NCBI GenBank assembly: GCA_037962975.1
Contig: CM075669.1
Location: 88,518,001-88,582,000 of the forward strand
Length of the DNA stretch: 64,000 nucleotides
Direction of reading: 5' to 3'
From: Clitoria ternatea
Lineage: Eukaryota > Streptophyta > Magnoliopsida > Fabales > Fabaceae
The translations under genes and the position numbers were made by a program. Positions 55,411 through 64,000 of this stretch are shown piece by piece. Numbering within the stretch: position 1 is the first letter of the stretch; each line of letters opens with the position of its first letter. Under the pieces are notes generated by a model. The model was not told where the DNA came from, did no database searches, and saw only the letters and a program-made list of their open reading frames with translations.

Positions 55411-56440
55411 AGTTGTTGTAACTTGTGAAGTTCACTCTTATGAGATGTGTCAAGATGTCATGAGATGTGTCAAGATGTCGAACCTGAAAGACATCATTCA
55501 TATTCACATACATCATGTTGTAATGATCACTCATGTAATCACAAGAGAGGAAATGTATACTGAAAATGGCCATAGTATGAGAAGAAATTGTCCATAAGAA
55601 AAGCAATACAAACCTGATAGTGGAGAGTTAAATGCTCAACAGGAGAACTCACAGCTTCCCTTAACTTTGCATAAAGCCTCACAACCTTCAATGGAAGATT
55701 TATATTACATAGAAAGTTCATTTTTTCCCGTATATAGCCAACTTCGGAATAGAATACACAGCAACTAACCTTTAATCTAGTAGCACTTATCTTTTCAGCC
55801 AATTGGTCCACAGCTACATTACTAGGTGCACAAACCAAAACCTAAAAAGTAAGTTGCAAGGGAAGGGGAAGAGGTGAATACACATATGTTGGAGACAAAA
55901 ATAAAAAATATCTAGAAAACATTTAAGAGCATGCCTATCCTTGACCTTGTTTGCCCATGTGATAAACAAGTGCTGCAGAGGTCACGGTCTTACTAGTTCC
56001 AGGAGGGCCTTGAATCAAACTAATAGGCCTCTGAAGGACACTTTTGACAGCAAAAACCTACGACATGGGAGATTGGTGACTTCAAGAACTTCAACATCCA
56101 AAGGAATGTTTTTTAATAATTTACATGCCATACAGAACAATATGGTAAGTGTATAAGGTAATTCTCTAGTTTTATTCAGGAGTTTAAATCTTTCACATTC
56201 TTAAGCTATGAAAAATTCCGTTAAACATGGATGTACTTGGAACAAGAGTAAAATATATGACCAATATCAAACATAATAGCGAGCGAATCATGAAAAGTGA
56301 GTAATATACATCTGAAGAATAACATACTTGAGATGCATTCAGTTCTGGAAGACCTGGGACACCAAAGTGATGAGGTAGTGCATTACGCACCATCTGAACC
56401 TCAACCTCATTACCCAATAGGTGATGATAAATATACATGA
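55411..56440 (-). pseudogene. UPF1: Captured UPF1 (RENT1-type) RNA helicase fragment, five exons with introns
   Basis: UPF1 is the ATP-dependent RNA helicase of nonsense-mediated mRNA decay. Exons on the - strand: 56440-56328 (YIYHHLLGNEVEVQMVRN, GLPELNASQ), 56057-55939 (FAVKSVLQRPISLIQGPPG), 55841-55770 (CAPSNVAVDQLAEKISAT), 55685-55614 (SPVEHLTLHYQ) and 55483-55411, continued at 42720-42704 (SELHKLQQL then KDEQG). Introns keep GT/AG except the donor after exon 2, which is AT. This is helicase domain 1A with Walker A GPPGTSKT, where the usual Gly before Lys is Ser. Exon 5 has a 20-bp tandem duplication. The fragment covers roughly 150 of about 1250 residues and cannot make a helicase. Confidence 0.88.
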
Positions 56441-57602
56441 ATATCTATTAGCCTGTGTCAAATTTTCAAATAAACAAAATGCATAGCATGATCCAACAAA
56501 ACACATGTGACCTCTATTTTGAGATCCCATAAATATAATTAATTAAAACAAACATAACCAATGATTGAATGTTATTTCCGTCTAAGATGTGTTCCTTCAC
56601 AATACTTATGCTACAGCATAAGTTAAACCTTACAATTGGCTCCAGAATCATCCGACAAACACAACACAGTCACATCTCTTAAAAGATAAATATGTTGTTC
56701 AGAATCCCTTCATCCAATTATTCCTAAACACACTTCAATTAATAGCAACTTGTGGAGCTTCAGCTATGCCCTTGTCAATGTAAACATGCTTGATAAAAAT
56801 TACATTCTGAATAAAATCAATGAATCCATAAAGAACAATAAAACAACAACAAAAATAATAAATGAAAATAATAACAAGTACAATGATGATGATATATGTA
56901 GGCGTGATAATAATATATAGACATAGTCCTTATCCTATATCTGTTCATTTTTAACCTAGTTTTTTTTTTCATTCTAGAAATTACAAAGAATCAACAAGAT
57001 AAAATAAATAATAGGATATTGACGCCCCAAATATAGAATATATTGTTTTCTCTTATCTTGTGTATGATGTTTAATACATTTTTGCAGGCTTTCCTATATT
57101 GTTAAGTGTCTTAAAAGAATAACGTGATGATGTTGAGATGGTGATTAAACTTTCTACCTTGTCATATCTATTGTCTAATTGCTTTTGTTGTTTCTGTGTA
57201 ACTAAAGGATCCATCATCAAGTTCAATGTTGTAAAGAAGATAATGTGAGAAAAGGAAAAAATCTATGAAAGTGAAATGTGTAGCTTGTTTTCTAATAGTT
57301 CAATTATTAATTCATAAGTCTTAACTTTTGTACCAAATTGATATTACGGACAAATTTTACATTCATCCTTCATGTGGAATTTTAGACATTTACTTTTCTA
57401 ATAGGTTTTCTACTTTTTTGAAGAAATTTTAGACACAAATATGTACATCCTGGATTTATGTAAAAACCAGTAAATGGATAGAAGCAAATCATCGGACTAA
57501 AATCACTAAAAATCAACTATTCTAAAACCTAAGCAACCCTATAAGGAAAGATACAAATGATTACCTATACATAGATATAAATCACAAGCACTAAATGATT
57601 AC
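56441..57602 (-). other. UPF1 intron/flank and CACTA internal sequence
   Basis: No coding sequence recognised. It may contain captured intron sequence upstream of UPF1 exon 1 on the - strand and the intron following the leader exon at 57603-57911. Confidence 0.4.
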
Positions 57603-57911
57603 CTAAGACAAAGCCTCCTTCCTCGGTGTGGAACAGGACGCACACCTACTGAGATGAGGTCGCGCGATATGGAATAGGACGCGTGGTGTGCTATGGCTGC
57701 GAGTGTGACAGAGACTAACTAATAAGCTAACACTAGTGACAGAGAATGTGAGGTGAGGGGAAAAGAGAGTGCGAGGGTGAGGGTTCTGTGATAGTGAGAG
57801 GGAGGGCGTCAAACGAGAGGTATGAGAGGGAGAGTCATACGAGAGGGTACTGTAAGAGGGAAAGTTTTCAAGAAAGAAAGCTATTTTAATTTTACCCAAA
57901 CTAATTAACAC
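57603..57911 (-). other. Possible leader exon of the outer CACTA
   Basis: On the - strand: a GC-richer, CT-repeat-bearing stretch with an open frame (Ser/Leu/His-rich, no domain) that ends TTGTCTTAG followed by GTAATC, a splice donor. It lies between the right TIR and the UPF1 exons in the same orientation, so a chimeric transcript starting near the TIR is possible. Base composition is unlike the AT-rich surroundings. Confidence 0.35.
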
Positions 57912-58131
57912 CGGGTAAAGATTTAACAGGTGATAAATATTACCTCATTAATTAATTAACACCGGGTAAAAAAAGACAGTTGATAATTGTAATTTTTTTT
58001 AACATTGGGTATTTTATAATCCGATGTTATAAATCAACAACAAACACCATTTACTTACAAAACTGCTACCGCTCACTTTTCAACACCGGACTTCTTAATA
58101 TTTGGTGTTAATTTTAGATGTTAAATGTGAT
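57912..58131. repeat. Right subterminal repeats of the outer CACTA
   Basis: Repeats of TTAACACCGGGTAAA, AACATCGGATTATA and GGTGTTAATT, inverse to those at 41510-41900. Confidence 0.7.
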
Positions 58132-58147
58132 TTTTGTAGTAGTATTG

Positions 58148-58850
58148 GTTTCTTAGATTGATTTAGATCGTTTCCTTGATTTATTTTCATATTGATGTAT
58201 GCAGAACTTGCTAAGGTAGTTTGTTTCTAAAGACTTGAACTCCTTTTAGAGTTTATGTTTAGATTAATTTCAGAAAGAGTTTATTAGGAAAATTTTACTT
58301 AGCTGACGTCAAATTTGTATCAATTAATTATTAGATATATGTCTTCGAGTTGTCTTTTTTTAATTTGCACAAACTCACTTCATTCAAAGATTCTTCAAGG
58401 ATTAGGTATGTTTGACCTAAGTCTTGAGTTCTTCAGAAATAGGTGACATATCTTCAATTCTGACCTAATCTTCTGCAAAACTCCTTTTGAGAACTTCCTT
58501 AATATATTGTTGAAGTTCTATGATGGTCTAAGAACTTTTGTGTAGAATTTTTTTTAGTTTATCAGCTTGGTTCTTTAGAGATTTTGGTTCTTCTTTTGCT
58601 TGCTTTACTTGTTTCTTTTATTTTGGCTTGTGATCTTTCTTTGTAAAAAGTATTGAATTTATCTTCTTTTATAAAAGCATTTTGAATTTATTAAGAATTT
58701 CCTATAATTCATCCTTTAGTTTATTTACTATTTATGTTTCACACTTAAAGAAACTTATTAAATCACTTAAAAATCAAATGCCTTGAATTATTTTCAAGAG
58801 TAAAATATCATCAAAACTATTTGTCATAGGGTACTAGAGATTTAGACTCA
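58148..58850. mobile_element. Continuation of the pre-insertion repeat right of the CACTA
   Basis: AT-rich sequence following the right TSD. On the - strand a broken frame (about 58680-58440) is Lys/Glu-rich with coiled-coil character, perhaps gag of the Copia-like element at 40319-41495. Identity uncertain. Confidence 0.3.
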
Positions 58851-59019
58851 ACAATAGTTAGCAGCATCCTAAGCTGCGTTGCTAACACTTCGATTTCCCC
58901 AGATTTTTAATCATAACCTGCCAACATTGGCACACATTTAGTGATGAAGATCTTTCAACTTCCAAAGACCACTTTAGCAACAGGTTTCGCTACAGATCTG
59001 TTCCTTACTATTAGCGATG

Positions 59020-59560
59020 GAGGACATCTCCATCGTTGATTATTTCATTTCCCTCCAAATTAGTTTTCACTAGCTTGCCAATGTAATGACAGAGGTGATG
59101 TCTGTTGCTACAATTCTTCTTTACTTATTTCCTTTCATTCGTTCAACGACGGGAATGGAAATGAAAGAGAGGAAAATATTAGTGACGAGAAACATATTTA
59201 TTCCTAATTAATTGTTTCATTTCCCTCCCAACTAGTTTTGGGTAGCCTGGAACTATACTGACGTAGGTGATGTATATCGCTACAATGCTCTTTTACTCAT
59301 TTCCTTGCAGCAGTTCAACGACGAGATTAGAAGCAAAAAAAGGGGAAATATTAGCGACAGGGAACATTGTCGTCGTTAATCATTCCATTGCCCTCCAAAC
59401 TAGTGTTCACTAGCTCGCCAATGTAGCGATGAAGGTGATGTCTATCACTACAATTATCCTTTACTTATTTGCTTGCAGCAGTTCAACAAAAGGGTCGATG
59501 ATGGACTAGAGGAAAATATTGGCAACAGTGGACGTCTCGTCACTATTGTATGCAACTAAG
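59020..59560. repeat. ~170-bp tandem repeat, three copies
   Basis: CCCTCCAAATTAG and variants at 59051, 59223 and 59391. Each is followed by CACTAGCTYGCCAATGTA, GGTGATGTCTRT, GCTACAAT, a CAGCAGTTCAACGA word and GGAAAATATTAGYGAC. The TAGCGAC word recurs in the CACTA end at 61700-62340, so this may be a relic end of a related CACTA. Confidence 0.7.
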
Positions 59561-59569
59561 ACGGGTCTA

Positions 59570-61689
59570 TCTGCCTCTCATACAACCTAAGACGGTGACA
59601 AAGTTTGTGACGTAGATGAAATAATCTTTAGTGACAGGTTTTGAATATATCACTAACTTATGTCACAAACAATTTCTAAGGGTAATTCTTGGTTATTATT
59701 TTGTTTGTTTTTAAACTAGTTGTTGTTAAAATAATATTTTTTAATTCATCAAAATAAAAAAAAAATCAATTAAAATGTTTCATTCTTCATCACGAACAAA
59801 ATGATATATTTTTTTTCTTGAAATAGAACACTTAATGGAGCGTTAGAGAAGACGGAAATGATATATTTTTGTAGTGACATTTCCCTCTCTTCTTCTTCAT
59901 TCTCTTGATAGATTTGAAAAGACATATCAAGAAGAATTAGCTATTGATTATGGAAAAGCATAATAAAACTAATAAAATAAAGACATTAATTTTCTTCTCT
60001 ATTCATAATAACAGAAAAATACAATTATATAAGGCAATTATAAAATACTCTAGAAATAGGTTATTTCCCTAATTTTTTAATGGATCTATCCTTAATATTT
60101 ATCTCTTTATCTTCTTTTTCTGAAGAATATTGTATATGTTGTACACACTATTTCTTGAGTATTTTCCGTGGTTAATCAGTAATTCCAACAAGTACAGACT
60201 CTTCTACTTCTTTGTGTGGTTCAGTTTAATCCATCGATTCTTTCGTTTACCTACAGAGAAAAATTAGCGGTGAAAGAGAAATATGAAGAATAAATGTGTA
60301 CCACATAAAGCTGGGCATTTTCTTTTAATTGTTAATTTCTCTTTATGGGCGAATAATCACAGTTGGAGTGTTTGTCTTTTTGCATGGTACGACCTCAGTG
60401 TTTGTGGTTAGACAGATTCCTAAGATTACATTGGTGTTGGAGTTGGCGTACTTATAATAATCAACATGTAGCAGAGATTTCCAAATGCCATTGGTTTCAA
60501 TGTATGAAGAAAACACAGATATTAATTTGATGCTTCTGCACCAGTGGAATTATGGAAACATGCATGTTGGAGCAGTCAAACAATAGTAGTGAAAAATGTA
60601 AACACATACATGGACCTGTCATTGTTATTTGAACTGACAAGACACATATACACAAGGATCATTTCATGTATCGTGTTCACTTGGTTCTGTCTGCTAGTTT
60701 TTGTTTAAAGCAGAATAAAGTATAACGCACATGAACAAATCAAAACCATTAACTTATTTATCAACCTGTGGATCTCAGGATTCATATATGTTCATGGTGA
60801 TTGTAAGACTTGTTACAATTTTTTCCTTCATTTCTTTATTTATTTATTTATTTGTTAAAAATAACCCTTTAAATTGGACTTTCGGTATCTTTCTATAGAT
60901 TTAACCAGGGAACTTAAAAACTTTCTTTTAGTGCTTCTTATTTTCAATAATGTTTTAGAAAGTTATTTTCAATTTGGGGTTGTTTTAAAAGTTTTATATA
61001 TTGTGTTGATGTACTTTATGTTTCGCCAAGTTTGTAACACAATATGTTGGGCTACATGTTCTATGCAAAATGATGAGTCTATTCTGTTGCACACTTTCTT
61101 TGGAAAAACACTTCATGTGGGATGTTGCACAAAAACATATTTTATATGAAAGCCAATCCAAACCCATACACTCAACTGAATTGAAATAGCCAATTGATTA
61201 TTTATTTACTATATATATTAGTATATTTATGGTAAACATTTAAAGATTTTAGTTTTGTTATTAAGGATTGAACCTGTGATAAAAAAACGTCACATGTTCA
61301 AATTTCAACCATGTGAGGACCTCTATAAGTTTTCATCGACATTTAGGATTGTTGTAACCTTGATGAGCCCGAAAATCCTACTCATCTAAACTTCAATAAA
61401 AAAAAATCGACATTAAAGTCTAGTTTGTTAATAAATGTTTCTAAATTCGTTAATAAACTCACAACTTTAGTATTAAAGAAATTAGTTTATTTATATTTAG
61501 TTAGTTTATTTTATGGTTATCAATTACTTGGATTTTTTTTAGTTATCAATTATTTCAGTTCAGTTGAATAGTTGGGTTTGGATTAGATAATGAATACCTT
61601 TAACTGCGTGTTAGTTAAAATAAATACATAAATAAATAAAATTATTCAAATATAAAAATTAAAAAATCAGCCATCTCGTAATTGTATAA
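59570..61689. other. AT-rich region without a recognised gene
   Basis: About 2.1 kb. An open frame at 60874-61149 (+) encodes 91 residues with hydrophobic segments but no recognisable domain. 61255-61420 resembles a SINE: AAGGATTGAACCTGTG, then ATGTTCAAATTTCAACC (B-box-like) and an A-run tail at 61400. Otherwise I see nothing. Confidence 0.4.
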
Positions 61690-61699
61690 CACTACTAAA

Positions 61700-62345
61700 A
61701 AATAGCAAAAAGTGACAGAAAAAACCTGTCGTTAAATCACTAAAATCTCGTCGCTAATAGTGTTAGCGACAATATTTTCGACGGGAAACACTTAGTCGCT
61801 GAACAACTCGTCGCTGATTGAAAAACGACGGAACCAACAACCCGTCGCAACGTTTTCAACGACGTACACTCGTTGCTGAATTAGTCCTATAGGTGGTTAC
61901 TTAGTCTGTCACCGTTGTGTCCAATTAGCGACTAAGTAACGTCATCGCTAATGGTGAAGTTCTTAGGGACGCAAGAAACCGTCGCTAAGGACAACATAAT
62001 AGTGACCATAGTCATCGTCGCTACATAACAACATATTAGCGACCACAAACATGGTCGTTAAGTGACAAGCTATTAGCGACCATATGTTCAGTCGCTAATG
62101 GGGAACCTGTTAGCGACACGCTGGTGCCGTCTCTACGTAACAACATGTTAGCGACTACGAGTGCCATCGCTACCTGCAACATGTTAGTGACAAGCTATTA
62201 GAGACTACAGGTGTCGTCACTACCTAACAACATCTTAGTGACTACAGGTGTCGTCGCTACCTACATCATGTTAGTAACAAGCTATTTACGACCGTATGCA
62301 CCGTCATTGATTGACAACATATTAGCAACCATGCTTTTCTGTCAT
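61700..62345. repeat. Subterminal GTTAGCGAC repeat array
   Basis: More than twenty occurrences of TTAGCGAC, TCGTCGCT or close forms within 650 bp, spaced roughly 20-40 bp, as expected for binding sites of a CACTA end-binding protein. Confidence 0.85.
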
Positions 62346-62648
62346 TATTTATAGGTGTGGCCCTTTCCTTTTGAAACATGATTATATTCTTTTAATAAAT
62401 TATTTTTTAATTAAATCGGTTAAATATTAAATATTTTTATAATATTTATATTGCCTATTATTATTGTAACTTAGGGTTGTCTTTCATTGAATTTTCTGTA
62501 ATACATTAATAATATTAAATTGATGAATTCACATGGAAAAAATGACATAAAATAGATACTAAAATACCAAACATGAGATAAAGTGTAAACAAAATTTATA
62601 TACAATTTTATACAATACAATAAAAATAAATATCAAAAGATAGCATAA

Positions 62649-64000
62649 TCACGGTGGAGGGGGATTCAATGGTGGTGGTGGGGGTGACTGAGAAGTAGAG
62701 AAGGGTAAGGTAGGGCAGAGCGTGACCATCATCCGGCTGATCAGCTCCTGTTGCACCGCCAGCTTTCGACGAGTCTCGAGTTGGTCCTCCTTAGCCCATC
62801 GTGGGTCATCGTCGGACCATCGTCGGTCCTCGGTAGCTTGCTCCTACGAAAGCTGCCTCTGGTGGCGCTTCTCCTGTAGCTCATTGTTCAGGTTCTAAAT
62901 AACCTGAACAGCATCTATCGAAATCCCAGAGGAAGAGGATGAGGATGAGGTCTTCCCTTTCTTGGCAAGTTGTGTGTCGACCCCTACCAAGCTAAACACC
63001 GTCCCTTTCTTGTTCACACCGCTGACAACCTCCATATAGATGGCCTTGTCGTCGAAAGAAGTAAGGGTGTGAGGTACCTCCCCCTCAGGTGTGAAAGCCA
63101 CCAACTTTTCCTCCTTCTGGGCCCTCATGGCAAGATATGTCTCCTGGAAATGTAAAATAATGATAAAATTCAGTAATCCAATTTGTAAGTTTAAGCATGT
63201 AAGTTAAAATAAATTACCGCCATGTCCGTCATCTTTTGGTTAACCCATGCACTAGCTTTGTTCTTCTTAGTCATTTGCATGACCTCATACAATGAAGGCT
63301 CGCAATGCTTCTTCAGCTCTTGTAATTCATAATGTATTAAAATTATTAGTGGAAAACATGTTTAGTCATTCATAAAAAAAATATTTTACAGAATATACTT
63401 ATAAATCTTTTTTTATGCTCAAGGACTAAAATGCTACCCCTAGTGTAGATAGAGGCACCAACATCAGCCGCTCTGTTTGCCTTGTTCCTAGCACTGGCCT
63501 GTCGAAACAAGATACCTCCCCACAGCTGCACCATCTCATCCCAGTGTGCCTCGAGGATCCAATGAGGGTGCTCACCCTTATCCCTTAATTTCCAAAGGGT
63601 ACTCTTGATGATTTTAAAGATCTTTATGGCAAAGACCTTCCTAATCTCATTAATCATACCCTCTGTCCAATGATAATCACGCTGTAACATAAAATAAGAT
63701 TTCAAAATTAAAAACAAGTGTATGAATATATTAAACTCACAATAGAGGGAAGTGTTAAACTTACCAAGAAGGTCTCAAACCATCTATCTTGGACAGTCTT
63801 ACCAGCATCTGTCCAAGAGATATATGGACCATCCCACTGGGCCCTAAGACCTTAGTAATCGCTTTGGTAGTGCAACTACTATCAATAAAGTTGTAATAAA
63901 CAACAGTTAGAAATAATCAAACAATATAGACACATAACTGTATACAAGTCAATCAGTTAAACACTTCAATGTGGTTTAATGACACAGGGAACCTACCGAA
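62649..64000 (-). pseudogene. Transposase_24 (En/Spm-type) gene of the fourth CACTA, 3' part
   Basis: Exons on the - strand: one from beyond about 63860 to 63765 (WDGPYISWTDAGKTVQDRWF), 63681-about 63399 (WTEGMINEIRKVFAIKIFKI, ARNKANRAADVGASIYTRG), 63318-63218 (EVMQMTKKNKASAWVNQKM) and 63143-62649 (MRAQKEEKLVAFTPEGEV, YMEVVSGVNKKGTVFSLVG). Splice sites are clean (GTAAGT after 63765, GTAATT after 63218, AG acceptors). The last exon has an in-frame TAG at 62895, after which the frame continues with charged residues and a proline run, with another TAG, to TGA at 62649. So the full-length protein is interrupted late. The family is expected to bind the GTTAGCGAC repeats next to it. Confidence 0.78.

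Larger units (their letters stand above)
41496..58144 (-). mobile_element. Outer CACTA transposon carrying a captured UPF1 fragment (Pack-CACTA)
   Basis: TIR CACTACTACAAAA at 41496-41508 and its inverse TTTTGTAGTAGTA at 58132-58144 (12 of 13 match), with 3-bp TSD TTG at 41493-41495 and 58145-58147. Both ends carry subterminal repeats around GGTGTTAA or ACATCNGGTGTT. Without the nested 12.7-kb CACTA it is about 3.96 kb and has no transposase, so it is non-autonomous. Its cargo is five exons of a UPF1 helicase gene on the - strand. The right terminal base is A where the TIR predicts G. Confidence 0.92.
61690..64000 (-). mobile_element. Fourth CACTA element, left part, open at the window edge
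   Basis: Begins CACTACTAAAAAATAGC at 61690, with TAA as the potential left TSD (61687-61689). The subterminal region to about 62345 is packed with TTAGCGAC, GTCGCTAA and CATGTTAGCGACTAC words in both orientations. The Transposase_24 gene follows on the - strand. The right end is beyond 64000, so TIR and TSD cannot be verified. From 62346 to 62648 I see only AT-rich sequence. Confidence 0.75.

Noticed and set aside
55343..56530. UPF1 sequence as part of an intact host UPF1 gene
   Set aside because: Only five of many exons are present, one donor is destroyed, a CACTA interrupts exon 5, and the block is enclosed by CACTA TIRs with a TSD.
60874..61149. 91-residue frame as a host gene
   Set aside because: No recognisable domain, no splice signals or conserved start context, AT-rich surroundings. 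Retained only as a note.

Overview
The window is plant nuclear repeat DNA, most likely from a papilionoid legume. That assignment is inferred from the mix of element families (Ogre/Tat Gypsy, Calypso/Cyclops-type Athila with a tRNA-Asp primer site, SIRE-type Copia, large CACTA transposons), the low GC content and the frequent (TA)n runs. I found no intact host gene, no rRNA or tRNA gene and no CRISPR array. Nearly everything is transposable-element DNA, nested up to three deep, and most nesting steps can be resolved by target-site duplications (TSDs) read directly from the sequence.

Left part (1-29763): an Ogre/Tat-type Gypsy element on the + strand. It has an LTR at 592-3940, an ORF1-like relic, degenerate reverse transcriptase, a 31-bp minisatellite, a polypurine tract and a second LTR at 25775-29763. 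The first LTR is itself preceded by a minisatellite and polypurine tract, which suggests a tandem element. Its ORF1 is split by a complete Athila-type element on the - strand (7414-22466, 5-bp TSD TTTTC). That element's 3' LTR is split in turn by a 2.8-kb solo LTR (8355-11179). A truncated Athila LTR also sits in the leader (4304-5592).

Middle part (29764-41495): a SIRE-like Copia 3' end (RT/RNase H, 3' UTR, LTR), then a Tat-lineage Gypsy element on the - strand with two consecutive RNase H domains. Its reverse transcriptase is split by two back-to-back solo LTRs (34433-35793 and 35795-37070). After that comes a decayed LTR-like sequence.

Right part (41496-64000): four CACTA transposons. The outermost (41496-58144, TSD TTG) is non-autonomous, about 4 kb net, and carries five exons with introns of a captured UPF1 RNA-helicase gene. 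A 12.7-kb CACTA with both transposase genes (42721-55410, TSD AGT) is inserted inside one of those UPF1 exons. That element contains a third, small CACTA (52994-54586, TSD TTA) built of palindromic subterminal repeats. A fourth CACTA begins at 61690 and runs off the right edge.

The proteins here served transposition: gag-protease-RT-RNase H-integrase for the Gypsy/Copia elements and TNP2/TNP1-type transposases for CACTA. Most carry stops or frameshifts. The points that stand out beyond ordinary repeat content are the UPF1 capture, three sets of LTR stem-loops whose stems co-vary, a triplicated promoter/5'-exon block and a triplicated exon in the CACTA genes.
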